Of a stretch of DNA of 64,000 nt, positions 11,600-22,935 are shown piece after piece (within the stretch, counting starts at the first letter, position 1; the number at the start of each line of letters is the position of its first letter). The notes below the pieces were generated by a model. It worked only from the letters and a program-made list of their open reading frames with translations, searched no databases and was not told the DNA's origin. The translations under genes were made by a program, and so were the position numbers. Origin of the DNA: Chloranthus sessilifolius (lineage: Eukaryota > Streptophyta > Magnoliopsida > Chloranthales > Chloranthaceae); contig CM037593.1 in NCBI GenBank assembly GCA_021018995.1, positions 32,811,810 to 32,875,809 of the forward strand. The letters are read 5' to 3'.

Positions 11600-12617
11600 A
11601 TCGGCCTCATAATTCTTTGATATTACTAGGAGGCGGCATCTCAAGGATGGCTTTGACTTTAGCAGGGTCGACATCGATTCCTCGCTTGCTGACTATGAAA
11701 CCATATAATTTTTCGGAGGTGACTCCGAAGACACATTTCTTTGGGTTCATTTTTAGCTGATGCTTCTTAGCTCCTTGTAGTACTAGTCGGAGTGCTTCAA
11801 CATGTCTTACTCGCATTTGGGACTTCACTAATATATCATCGATGTAGGCTTCTACACATTTATACATCATGTCATGAAAAATAGCCATCATGGCGCGTTG
11901 ATATGTGGCTCCTGCATTCTTGAGCCCAAAAGGCATGATGGCATAACAGTAAGTTTTCTATGGTGTGGTAAAAGAAATCTTCTCTTGGTCGGACTCTGCT
12001 AATTTGATCTGATTATATCGAGAGAAACCGTCCATAAAGGATACCATCTCATGTCCAACGGTGTTATCGACTAGAGTGTTAATGTGTGGAAGTGGGAAGT
12101 CATCTTTTGGGCATGCCTGATTGAGGTTTCGAAAGTCAATGCAAACCCGTACTCTGCCGTCTTTCTTGGTGACAAGTACTATGTTGGCGACCCACTTGGG
12201 GTAGAGGACGACTCAGATGAATTTGGCTTTGTGCAATTTGTCAACTTCCTCTTTAACTTGAAGGGCTATTTGTGAGAGTTTCTGCTTAACAGGATTTGCA
12301 TCGAGTTCTAAGATAAGGCGATGTTCTACTAAACTCGGGTCTAAACCAGGCATATCTTCATAGGACCATGCAAAGGAATCGAGGTGCTCTTGAAGGACTT
12401 GTGCAATCTGTTGATGTTCCTTGGAATTAAGCGTTACGCTATTTAGTAGCTTCTTGGGTTTCTCTTCAATGCCAAAGTTAAGTTCTTTTGTGGGTTTCGT
12501 GGTAGCTTGGGTTTGCTCATCGAAACGCTTGATAACCCGTTGGATGTCTGGCGCCTCTTCGGCGATTGGTGTTCCTTCTTCATCTTCGGTAAGCTCGTAT
12601 ACTACAAATTTCAACAT
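11600..12617 (-). pseudogene. Reverse transcriptase of element A
   Basis: Minus strand. A leading segment holds FAWSYEDMPGLDPSLVEHRL (12400-12290), then PKWVANIV, CIDFRNLNQACPKDDFPLPH, FMDGFSRYNQIKL, MPFGLKNAGATYQRAM and the active site YIDD at 11835-11846, followed by GFIVSKRGIDVDPAK. These are diagnostic of Ty3/gypsy RT. At least one stop lies just before MPFGLKN. The catalytic YIDD is intact here, unlike in element B. Confidence 0.92.
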
Positions 12618-12619
12618 TG

Positions 12620-14274
12620 GAGATTTGATTTTGCGAGAGGTAGCCTTTCATCGGCGCAATCTATGACTGAGAGGTCTTTGGTAAGGTGAAGGTCAAGACT
12701 ATTGATTCTTCTCTCAAAGTCACGAAGTATCTCGTTCGGTATGATCACTGGCTTGCTGTTTAGCCTGGATGCTTTGCGTCCTCGTGCAAGAGATGAGATA
12801 GTAGTCTTAGGAGAAAAATCTCCTTGTTGGCCACAAACTCGTTTCGGGACGAAGGGTTCCCCTTCTTTTCTGATTTTTTCGGATTTTATGTTTCTAAATT
12901 TTAAAGGTTTTCTGTTTCTTTTATTTTTTTGATTTTTGATAATAGATATGTTACAGGGTCAGTCGCCTCAAGAGGCATCGGGAGAGTTGCTTACTTTAAA
13001 TTGTGAAAGCGAGATGGCTGCTGGAGCCTTTCAAGCAATTCTTCGAGAAACATGGACTTGTTATGATTTTGGCATTTTCTTTGGAGTCCTCATCTGATGA
13101 GATCTTTTGAATAAGCGATGCTAGTGATAGTGGCACCAACGTTCGAATTTCCTCTATCACATTGATTGCCCCTTCTTCGAAAAAACTTTGGAGACCGTAG
13201 TCGATCGAACTATTCTCCTCTGAGTCATAATATAATTGTTCTTCCGGCCGAGGGTGATCCCCTAAGGGATCTTCGGGGGTAGTGAGTTCTTTCCCTTGAA
13301 CTTCATAATATGTTAGGATGAGCACGCATGTTCGGCAGCGAGGCTAATAATAGTGAGAAATGCAGGGAGATCCCCAAGGACATTCCCATTCTTCTAAGTT
13401 AGAGTCGAAGACAGTATCGAATTCATCTTCTTGATCTGATAGTACTTGAAGTCCTAGGTTAGCTTGCTCTATTAACTCGAGTACAGGGAGGTCTATCCAG
13501 TAGTCCTCGTTATCACTTGGGGGAGGTTGCCATTCTTCCTCTAGAGATTTCCATAATATTTAGAGTTGTGGCGTGTCTGGGTTGAAGAAGTGTCTAGTTC
13601 AAGTTCCTCTATGAGGGTTATGTGAGTGTTTTCCCTTGGGTCAACCAGATGACTATTGGGATTTTCTACTTCTTGTGTCCAAGCTGGTAGGTCATTACTT
13701 GCTTCCGTTGTCATGAGGTTGGGGAGATTCGATTCTTCTATTGTAGAATATCAGATCCAACTAGCAAAGCATTCTAATATGCTGGTGCATGCCCTACAGC
13801 GGGGTTGGTATGGGTGAGTGATATAAGGGGCGTCACAAGGGCATTCTCATCCCCCAAGGCCAAGGCCGAGGCGGATGCTATACGAGTTAAAACTGTCTTA
13901 TGGGGCATCATCTTCTTCCCTTGTTGAGTGTAGGTACTCTTCATCATCTTGCAAGGCGGCTATGTAAAAATCTTCGTCATTAGTGGATTCTCACTCTTCT
14001 ACTCGTGGCTTGAGTTCTAGAGGTTCTTTCGTCCTCTCTTTTATAAACTCCGTAGTGTCAAATAAGGGTTTGACTCCTTTGAGCGGTTTATCAATATCGT
14101 AGTTCAGATTTGTTGAATCATTGAATGCTTTAGCCATCCGCTCGATATTTATTTCCTGAGATTTAGTGAAGGATACTTCCTTTTGCCTTGATACATCTGC
14201 TTTCTCAGTGGTCCCATAGACGAAGTGGTCATATAGAGACCATTTGGGTGAGGTAGGAAACAAGTCGACTTGTG
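12620..14274 (-). pseudogene. Protease-RT linker of element A with a duplicated Cys/His motif
   Basis: An acidic, serine-rich region on the minus strand between the G-patch-like segment and RT. It holds two copies of a WECPWGSPxIxHxYxPRC-type motif: 13326-13388 (one stop inside) and 13787-13852 (Trp codon turned to stop). Each reads as Cys, then His, then RCRxC, which could bind zinc. The same two copies exist in element B. No known family recognised for the remainder. Confidence 0.6.
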
Positions 14275-14430
14275 GGTCATCTTATTGATAACCCAATCCT
14301 ATGTGTTTACATATTTTCGTTAGGACGACAGGTCCTACACGACCTTGCTTATTTTTACTGAGTCTAGTGTAGGGGACGTATCCTAGTTGGTACATAAGGT
14401 CTCACCCTTTTATCACAGTCGGGTTGATAT
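14275..14430 (-). other. G-patch-like segment after protease, element A (degenerate)
   Basis: The minus-strand frame gives LMYQLGYVPYTRLSKNKQGR followed by GPVV and HIGLGYQ. Spacing and glycine/aromatic positions resemble the G-patch that follows the protease in the Ogre-like element at about 24700-24830. It is weaker than that one. G-patches after protease are known in some retroviruses and plant gypsy elements and are thought to bind RNA. Confidence 0.45.
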
Positions 14431-14588
14431 CATAAAGTTTAGTGAGGTCTGAGCTGACCTCTCTCCTCATTAATTTTTGCTGACGCGTCGGGGGAGAACT
14501 AAGATGGGTAGGAGGACAGACTTTCACAATGATTGTCTCATCAGGGATTCGAGTCTTTTGAATGTGGCCCATGTTCAGTATCCATTTC

Positions 14589-15005
14589 TTACAGGGGTGA
14601 ATCAGCATATATACGGACGATGGAGTCCTCGCATGGGAATTTGACGCATTGATGGTATGTGAATGCGACAGCCCTTATTGACTTTAGCCATTTTCTTCCT
14701 AAGATAAGATTGTATGTACTAGCGGAGTCAGAAACATGGAAGGTAACGTCTTTCGTTACAGGTCCAAGACGAACATGAAGTTTAATAGTTCCTTTGGCAA
14801 AGCGACACGAGCCATCATAAGCTATGAGTGACAACATCGAGGGTCTGACATCCTGCTTTGTGTATTCGAGCATCTTTAACATTATGAGAGGGCAAATATT
14901 GAGTCCTGCTCCTGTATTGACCAACGCATGGGGTACAGAGAATCCTTTAATTACGACTGTAAGATATATGGGGGCCGCCCTTTCGCGGGGTGACTCTTTA
15001 GGCAT
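14589..15005 (-). pseudogene. Aspartic protease of element A
   Basis: 138 residues on minus. The catalytic loop reads LVNTGAGLNICPL where an Asp would be expected in the D-T-G position, so the active site is mutated. Later NLILGRKWL matches the ILGR(P)WL flap end of gypsy retropepsins. Released from Gag-Pol, the enzyme would cut the polyprotein. A G-patch-like segment follows. Confidence 0.85.
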
Positions 15006-15059
15006 ATCTGCATCTCTGAAAGTGAGCGCTGGAGGTTACACCATGACCGAGGTGATTTG

Positions 15060-16190
15060 GTGAAGCTCATCTAGCGTCATGTCCTCATCCACTTGTGTGT
15101 CTTCAAGTGTCCTTATCAACAACCGGTGATGGTCAGGCGATTTCTTGATGAGTTCTGGTATAAATATCTGGACTAGGATCTTTTGGAGATGCCGCAGAAG
15201 GTCATATTCTTGTCCTGGCTTGAGTATAATTTCTTTGCCTGGCTGATGAGCCTTGGGTGTAGGTGGTTGGAGTGGTTGAGGTGCAGGGATTGGTGGAGGA
15301 TAATGTGAGGCGGGGGAGGCAAGTTAACCTCTCTTTCTCTCATGTTCCCCTCTGGTGGTTGTATGTTCATGAAATCCTTATTTTGAGGGAAAGGTGGAGG
15401 TGGATAATTGGTTCCTAACTTAAGAATCAGATAAGTTGGTTGTTGATCGAACTCGGTGTTACTCGAAGCTGATGCATTTGTGAAGTGAGTGAAATTCGAG
15501 GTTGGAGTGCGTACATGCATGGTGCCGCTCCAAGGTGGGAGGTACTATGCATAATCCTCTTCTTCTAGGAAAGCAAAGTCCAGTGTCTCACATAGGTTAG
15601 GATGTTCTTCTCGCTCACTTTCTTCCAGTTTAACGAACACTTAGTCTTTATTTCATCCTCTCTACTTGAGTCTTTCAGGTGACACTTTCTACCCATGCAG
15701 CGATTTGGGCTGCAGTTTGAAGAATGTGATTTCTGTACTTCGGTTCAGAATCGGATGAAGGGAGTGGCAATGGCGTTGGTTCAGGATTGGGAGGGGTTGA
15801 AGGTTCTGGTGGGTGACTATGAAGGAATGGTCTCCTAGTTCTAAAGGAATGGACTCTTATCTGAGTGTATTTTGGATAGGGAGGTGGGCTCGGCAGGGCG
15901 ATGCGAGTGATCAAGGCCAAGGGATGCGGGGGTGAAGAAGACCCTCGTAATTGTGGTAGAGGTATTAGAGGGTTGAATGCGAGTGATTAAGGTGGAAGGC
16001 TGGAAGGAGGATCGACTAGAGAGATCTACAATGGTGACCTGAGCCGGTATTGCTTGGGTGTGGTTGGGCATGGGGTTATTAATGATTTCTAAATTTTATT
16101 GGGGTTGGTTATTATTAGGGTTAGGATTCTTAAGCGCTTCCCAATTGATTTGATTTTGGCCATTCATGTCATATATCACATCCCGGAGGA
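15060..16190 (-). pseudogene. Proline-rich Gag-protease linker, element A
   Basis: Minus frames rich in Pro, Ser and Thr (for example HSHPPEPSTPPNPEPTPLPL) between the zinc knuckle and the protease; collinear with 60137-60900 in element B, where the frame is still open for 216 residues. Here it is broken by shifts and stops. Probably a flexible linker; no enzyme motif. Confidence 0.7.
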
Positions 16191-16194
16191 CCCA

Positions 16195-16236
16195 ATAGTC
16201 TTCTAGGTTATGTCTCGCGTATCGTTGGAAGGCACA
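16195..16236 (-). other. Degenerate Gag zinc knuckle, element A
   Basis: YCAFQRYARHNLEDY on minus; the element-B copy reads YCAFHRYARHNLEDC, that is C-x2-H-x4-H-x4-C. Here one His and the last Cys are lost. The Ogre-like Gag has the same unusual spacing (22868-22909). Confidence 0.75.
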
Positions 16237-17033
16237 GTAATTGCTATAGTCTAGATTTGTCGGCCATGGGCGAGGTCTTTCTTGCGAAGGAGATTCTGAA
16301 TGTTAAGGAGATGAAAGATATTAGGGATCGTATCAAATAAAGGGGGATAGTATTCCCGCCTTGGCTGGTAGGGGCCTCTAGTTAGGTTAAAGTTTTGCGG
16401 TGGGGGTACAGTATTGTAGTTCGGCGCGTGGGTCGGTCAATTTTGCGTCATCTTTTTATTCTAGTAGGTGTTGGGATATTGGTTTCTATTCTGATACTGG
16501 CCCTGATTTTGGCTTAGCCTTGGTTTTGGTTCGCATATCTTTTTTGATTAGCGCTTTGGTTTTGGTTTGGGTACCGTTGCTGATTTTGATTTTGCCCGAA
16601 ATTTCATGGTTAAAAGTTTTTGTTCCCAGAATTCTGTCTTTGGTTGGAATGGTGTTGATTTGTTCGGTTCCTAAGGCTTTCTTATTATTTTTTTACTTTG
16701 ATTTGTTAGAAGAGCTTACTTTCGACGTAACTATGGATAGGGCTAGGTCTTCGCCTTTAATGTGTCACGCTAGTCGGGATGCCTGGGAGTAGAGGGCAGC
16801 GAAGTCAGGGCAATCACTTATGATGAGCGTGCTCCTTGATGATTCTTTAGTGTTATTGATGATAATGTCAACCGAGTCTTTCTCTTTCATTGAAGTGCCG
16901 GTCCGGGCGGGCAGTGAGTTTCCTCTATCTGGCGACAAAGTCGGCGAACCCCTCATTGGGTCTTTGCTTTGCTACCATTAGATCACTGAGACTGACTGTA
17001 TCTTGGATAAAATATTTGTATTAACTTAGAAAC
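16237..17033 (-). pseudogene. Gag of element A, C-terminal part (left of nested insertion)
   Basis: Minus frames collinear with element-B Gag 61630-61900: SLSDLM, a RKLTAR segment, TSMKEKDSVDIIINNTKES, DCPDFAALYSQASRLA. The frame runs up to 17033, where the 23-kb element has inserted; the missing upstream part is found at 40013 onward. Gag forms the virus-like particle. Stops and shifts are present. Confidence 0.88.
17029..17033. other. Left target-site duplication (GAAAC)
   Basis: GAAAC precedes the left LTR; GGAAC (40013-40017) follows the right LTR, one mismatch. In the uninterrupted element-B Gag the same site reads GGAAT once (about 61892). This fits a 5-bp duplication made on insertion. 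Confidence 0.85.
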
Positions 17034-18609
17034 TGTAGACACCCAAATTTGAGCCAAGGCCCGATCGAAATACATTTCGAGAGAGGCGCATTTCTGAGCT
17101 TTTGATGACATGTATGGAACCCTTAGGAATCACCCTAAACCCTTAGGAATCACCCTAGATCTCTTAGAAACCAACCCCGACCCTTAGAACCCTCTTCGAA
17201 CCTAACCTAACCTTCCTAGGCAATAAAGAGGAGGGGTACACCAGAACTGGCTACGACCCTCTACAGCAACCAACTCTTATACCATTGAAGAGCAGAGGTC
17301 GTCAGCTTTCCAACGGTCTAAGAATTACCCCAATCAGAGGTATATATCAGAAGATATGGCAGTCTGAACCCGGAGGGCATGAAGGTAAAACCATGTGGGC
17401 CCCCTAGGAATTTAGTTGCGCCAGGTATAAATTTTGCCTGGCGCAACTATTAGTTGTGCCAGACCAATCTTCCCAGGATTTTAGCCTGGCGTAACTAATA
17501 GTTGTGCCAGGTTTAACAGTGGGCCCCACCCCTCTGAGCTCACTTCCAGGCATTGCTCTTCACTGTTTTACTGTACATTTGCCTGGCGCAAGGCATATGA
17601 ACAGTAACTGTTGCATTTTGCCCCGAATTTCGTAATTAGGGTTTGACTTGTTGACCACCTCAACCTTTGGGGTGTGTTTTGATAGTTCTGTTGCATCCAT
17701 TCCTTACCTATTTGCAATCCTCCAAGTGGCCTAAAGCCTCACCCCATCATCCACCATTAGAACCACCTTCACACCTTTCCAAGCTTTCAAAATCCTAGGA
17801 AACCTTAGATTTAAACTTACCTGATTGCTAACCTCAATTAGTATCTAAGTGGCTTCCTAACCCACCCTTTTCCTATAAATAGAGCCCCCCACCCCTTTGC
17901 TTAAGGGTTGAGAATTTCTACCTAAGAGAGAAAGAGCTTAAAGTGAGAAGATCTTTCTCCCTTTGGTGAACACCCCCCATATAATTTCCAGAATTCACAA
18001 AACTCCTTTAGACCTTATCATTTCATAGAAAACCCTTAGGTTAGGTGTGTGTGATCCCCTAGCCTCCCTTCCCTACCTTTTAGCTTCAAGCCTTAAGAGT
18101 TAGAACCACACTTACCACCATACAAAGCCTTCAAGAACTCATCAAAGCAAGCCATGCAAGGCTCTCCTATGGTGCTATAAGGGCCCGAGGGCTCCGGCTC
18201 TCCCCTTTCTTCTCCTATCTCTTTTTAGCTCCCTCCATCCTCCCATTTGTGCCGTTATGCTACCGATTTTTCGGTAGGAACGGAGGGACACAAATAGGAT
18301 TCTAAGCCCTTTGGGCAAGAGGAAGCTATTTTCTTTGCTTCTACTTTATTTTATTGTTGGCCATTAGTGGAGACCGCATTAAGCGGGTTGATCGGGTGCC
18401 TAACACCTTCCCGATCGATAATCGAAGCCCGTACCCAAGAGCCTTTGGTGTGGACCGAATTCAGAGTCTTATTTTTAGCACTTCGGTGCTCATAAAAATG
18501 AACTAAATATCTCGGGACACTGAAAGCTCCAGGTGGCGACTCTATATTTTTTTATCGTTAGAGAGCGCATCATCGCGACGGGGATCATCCCGATTCCCAC
18601 GGTTGCACA
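17034..18609 (+). repeat. 5' LTR of the Ogre-like element
   Basis: Starts TGTAGACACCC and ends TTGCACA, followed after two bases by the primer site. Contains the palindrome cluster (17411-17512, with a half site at 17581), TATA (17873-17882), and a long R/U5. Nearly the same as 38416-40012. Confidence 0.95.
17411..17512. repeat. Palindrome cluster in 5' LTR
   Basis: A half site (17411-17425) and two fuller copies (17436-17462 and 17484-17512); a further half site GCCTGGCGCAAGGC lies at 17581-17594. Cores AACTATTAGTT or AACTAATAGTT. Confidence 0.9.
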
Positions 18610-18611
18610 GA

Positions 18612-18629
18612 TGGCGACTCTGCTGGGGA
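18612..18629 (+). other. Primer binding site (tRNA-Arg type)
   Basis: TGGCGACTCTGCTGGGGA is complementary to the 3' end of a plant tRNA-Arg acceptor and T arm; this is the primer type used by Ogre elements. It starts two bases after the LTR end. Confidence 0.85.
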
Positions 18630-18726
18630 GTAGCTAGTAGAGCTTCCCCTTGAACTAGGCCTTTTTTATTTTTTATTTTTCTAACATTTTATTGCTATTT
18701 TTTTTATTATTTTTGCTGTTTTTTTG

Positions 18727-19055
18727 TCACTCACCCCTCCGATTACATCATTTTACTCACCCCTTCGATTACGTCATTTTACTCACCCCTACGATTCCGC
18801 TTTAAATTTCAGCAATCTTTGCCTAGTCATTTGACTGACACCATTTTTACTCACCCCTACGATTTCGCTTTAAATTTCAACAATCTTTGCCTAGTCATTT
18901 GACTGACACCTTTTTTACTCACCCCTACGATTCCGTTTTAAATTTCAGCAATTTTTGCCTAGTCACTTGACTGACACCTTTCTTTTACTCACCCCTACGT
19001 TTTCGCTTTATATTTCAGCAACTTTTTTCCTAGTCACTTGACTGACACCTTTTAC
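18727..19055 (+). repeat. Tandem repeats of about 70 bp in the 5' leader
   Basis: Four to five units each beginning ACTCACCCCTACGATT and ending TAGTCAnTTGACTGACACC, with two short CACCCCTnCGATT units before them. Non-coding. Function unknown. Confidence 0.9.
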
Positions 19056-20233
19056 ATTTCAGCACTTTATATTTCCCTTCCGTCTTTATTATTCATATCC
19101 CTATGATGGGCCTTCCGGTCTTTGAACTAAAGAAAACTCCCAAAAAAAGAGAAAAGCTTTCAAAAAAATTAAAATTGAACCAAGTTAGGGAGCTTAATTA
19201 ATTTGTTTTGCGGGGTAGATTTTTCAAAAGGGTTGGTTTAGGCACACATACAAACACCCTGGTCTTAGTATGGTGGCAGCCCCTAGTGGTGATGATCCAG
19301 AAAAGTCCCAGCCCACCTAGTATCTGAGAAGGCGCTTGTGTCGGAGGTATATCGGGTGGGTTCCCATTCCGAAGCTTAAAACCCTTAGGGAGCGCGCTAG
19401 CGAGTTATACCGGACTCAATCCTTTAGGTGCGATAAGGAGAGAATCAATCATCATAAAACAACTCAGTTTCCGGAAGCCTAGCTTCCACAAAAAAACCAA
19501 AAAGAGACTCATTTCGGGCATCAGTGGCTGCTGATTTCTATTCTGGAGAGGCAGTTTTCGCCTGGCGCATGTATTAGTTGCGCCAGTGTAAAAACACTGG
19601 ATTTTATAACTGGCGCAACTAATAGTTGTGCTAGCTTTAAACTCCCAACTTTTACCTTAGCGCAACCAATAGTTGAGCTAGTGTAAAAGTCCTCCCCTGC
19701 AACCTGGGCGCAAGTATTAGTTGCGCCAGGTCTGTTTTGCAGCACCCAACCCGAATCCTAGGCCCTTTCCACCTCCCGAGTTGCCCGATCAGTGTGCATA
19801 GTGCTTTGTTTGGGCCCCACCATCTCCGACACCCAATACGCCCCCGCCGGTCCAGAGAAGGCAACTTCTTTTTAGCTCATTTCGGGGGATCGGGTCGTTT
19901 ACCTCAATTTTTGTGCCTTTAATAGATCGAAGGTTCTCCTTCGATTCTTCGAAAGTGCATCGCAACCATCACCGCGGGTCTTGAATTGAGGTACGAGAGC
20001 CACCCGAAAAGGGAATTCCAAGGCCTCGGACCTTTGTTTTTCAAAAAAAAAAGTTTTTATAAAATTAAAAAAAATATATATATATAATCAAAACACAAAA
20101 ATATTTAGTTTGTGGTGCTGGCACAACGACATCATCTTACCCTCCGTCGTCTAGTAGGAGAAGAAAGAGGAGGATTTTTGGGCCTTATTCAAGGCACCCT
20201 TACCCGACCCGCTCCCGTAGAATGTCGTGAGTA
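19056..20233 (+). other. Rest of the untranslated leader, Ogre-like element
   Basis: Apart from the palindromes at 19561-19730 and an A/T-rich stretch at 20041-20090, I see no credible reading frame. Such long leaders are usual in Ogre-type elements. Confidence 0.6.
19561..19730. promoter_or_regulatory. Palindrome cluster in the 5' leader
   Basis: Four copies: 19561-19586, 19610-19634, 19658-19680 and 19703-19730, core AACTAATAGTT or GTATTAGTT in GCGC arms. About 950 bp downstream of the primer site and 500 bp upstream of gag. Confidence 0.9.
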
Positions 20234-21736
20234 GTGGACCCAGTTTACGCCGATTTCGATTCATCCCCGCCACATTCTCCAGCCCACTCCCATTCGGGAG
20301 AAGTCTTTTCCACCATCCCCCTCACCCAACCCCCTTTTACCATTACCGGCCCATTCGGCGCCCCCATATTCCCAACCACTACCCCCCAAAATATCCAAAG
20401 TCTAACCCCCCATTCCCCATCTTTTGCCCAAACCATACCCATGTCAAACCCATTTTCCCAATCCACATCCATGCCCACAACTCCCATCATCCCCCTATAG
20501 ACCCAATCCACCCACATTCACATACACCACTTCCACCCTATCCAACCCCTCACAAGATCCTCCATCCATCCGGGTTATGCCCATTTTTATCGGGGCCATG
20601 CCTAATTTTCCTCATCATGCCCACCATCATCCCAAAACATACCCAATACATCCCCTCATCCACCCCATACACCCCCACCTACCGTGGCCATGCCTAATTA
20701 TACCGGGGTCATGCCAAATTTTTCCACCACCGCCATCCCATCTATACCCCATCACCCCTTAAATCCACCATCCACATTCCACCCCCTTCCATGGCCATGA
20801 TGGAGGAGATGTTCCAAGCATACTCCTCATGGAGGGCTTCCCAAAATATCTCTCTTCCACACCCCACATCCATGAATTCATCCCACACCTTAGCAAACCT
20901 CTGCTTCGCTCCCCCATGACCCCCATCAACCTCCCATAATCCACACCATCCAAACCCCCATCACCCACATACCCCAAGGCCCCATGGCCCAACCTCCCAT
21001 CATCCATACACCCCAAGGCCAAATGGCCCAACCTCCAAACTCCCACATACCCCAAGGCCCATTGGCCCAAACCCCCTTTTCCCACACATTTCAGGGCCCC
21101 ATGGCCCAATACCCCACCATCCATGATCTCCAGGGCCCCATGGCCCAATACCCCACTACCCATCATCCCCAAGGCCCATTGGCCCAAACTCCCATTACCC
21201 ATATCCCCCAGGGCCCATTGGGCCAGACCCATCAAATCCAAACCCATCAGGGGCCCATGACCCAGACCCATCAAGGGCCCATGGCCCAGACCCAATAAGG
21301 CCCATCGGGTCAGACCCACCAAGGGCCCATGGCCCCAACCCAACAAGGCCCATTGGGCCAGACTCACCAAGGGCCCATGGCCCAAACCTACCCAGGCCCC
21401 TTGGCCCAAGCCTACCAAGGGTCCATGGCTCAGATCTATCAGTGGCCCATGACCCAAAATAATCAAGGGTTCATGGCCCAAATCCATGCCCCACACTCAT
21501 ACCTTCCGCAACACCCCCAACACCTAACCCAACCTTCACAGCTGGGTCAAACCCATGTCATCCCCTAAACGTAATTCCCCCATGGCCCTACACCCCAAGT
21601 CCATCTCCAAACCTTTCCCCATACCCAATGGCCCTATCAGGCCCCACCTCAAAACCAAATTCTCATCACCCAACAAACCTTTCCTCACCCCTAATGGGCT
21701 CACCCAACCCCCACTCATGTCATTCCCATCCAACCC
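20234..21736 (+). pseudogene. Proline-rich N-terminal extension of Gag with QGPxAQT repeats
   Basis: Reading frames here are P/H/T-rich. From 20941 to about 21480 a 27- to 36-base unit repeats many times, coding for QGPMAQ- and QGPLGQTH-type peptides; CCCATGGCCC and CCCATTGGGCC recur. Shifts and stops split the frame, and no ATG begins it. It directly precedes the coiled-coil and Gag core. I recognise no domain; a flexible, possibly disordered segment is likely. The long minus-strand frame at 20759-21496 is a shadow of this repeat. Confidence 0.6.
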
Positions 21737-22935
21737 ATGCAGCAACAGGTTGAGAATCCTGTCTTCACTACACCCTACATAGATCAGCAGTATGAGGAGG
21801 ACGAGATCAGAAACAGTGGGGCCTATGCTGGGGCTTTGACCAGCCTCAACCCCCCTCCCATAATTGCCCATCCCCTGGTGGCCCAGAGTGAAGTCCAGCT
21901 GACGGCCGAGAAAGCGGCCCCTATATCGAAAGAGTCAGAACAGCTGAAAGAACAGTTAGACAAAATACAAAAACAACTAATGAAAATGGGTGGTGTTGAA
22001 ATCCACGCCATGGACTTCACAGATCTATGCCTGTTCGCTGAGGTCCCCTTGCCCCCTAAATTTAAAATGTCAGTATTCGACAAGTACAATGGCACAGGCA
22101 ATCCGATCACACACCTCAAGTCCTATTGTGGGGACATGTGCCAGTATGGGGGGGGGACGAAAGACTGCTAATAAAAGTCTTTTAGAAAAGTTTGACCGGA
22201 CCGGCCCTGAGGTGGTTCACATCTCTTGAACCATCCATGATGAAGACATGGAAAGATTTAGCGCATTTGTTCCAGGAACAGTATGTCTATAATACTGATA
22301 TTGAACTGCGCAAGTCTGATTTGGCCCGTTTAAAGCAGAATCCAAACGAGACCTTCAGTGACTACTTAGGGCGATGGAGAGCACTGGCAGCTCAAGTCAG
22401 AAATTGAATACCGAATGATGAGCAGATAGAGATGATTTCAAAGAATACTCTGCCAGTGATTTCTGATTTCCTTGTGTACCAACAACAGTTTAGTTTTACT
22501 GATTTGGTGAGGAATGCCAACCGCTGTGAGGATGCCATCAGGGAAGGGCGTTTGAGTAAGAATACTTCAGGGGGCCCTAGCGGGGTCAGAAGATTTTTTG
22601 AGCAGAAGAACGAGAAGAGAACAGAGGCTGTCCGAACATAGCCAACACACTAGGCCCAATAATAATATCCTGCTTCAATTTCAGAATGGGCAAGAAATGC
22701 AAATGACCCCGGAACAGAGGAGAGCCCGCTACGACCGAGTCTTTACACCTCTGGGGCAATCTTTGAGTGTACTTTTGCCCCTGTTAGTAGAAAAGGGATT
22801 AGTGGCTATCTGCCAATCGCAACCTCCTCCTCACCCAATCCTAAAGAACTATGACCCAAATACACACTGCAATTTTCATCAGGGTCCTGGTCACCCTACT
22901 GATCACTGCTTCCCATTGAAGCACGCTATCTAAGA
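21737..22935 (+). pseudogene. Gag of the Ogre-like element
   Basis: A coiled-coil-like stretch (EQLKEQLDKIQKQLMKM), then the Gag core: PPKFKMSVFDKYNGTGNP, then after a frameshift in a run of nine G (22148-22156) LTGPALRWFTSLEP, WKDLAHLFQEQY, and NETFSDYLGRWRALAAQV. It ends with the knuckle HCNFHQGPGHPTDHC (C-x2-H-x4-H-x4-C, 22868-22909). This is the retrotransposon Gag pattern, encoding the structural protein of the particle. A few further stops (for example after AAQVRN at about 22406). Confidence 0.92.

Noticed and set aside
20759-21496. Long minus-strand frame of 245 codons rich in Gly/Leu/His
   Set aside because: It is the complement of the QGPxAQT coding repeat; the periodicity comes from the plus-strand repeat and no homology pattern is visible.
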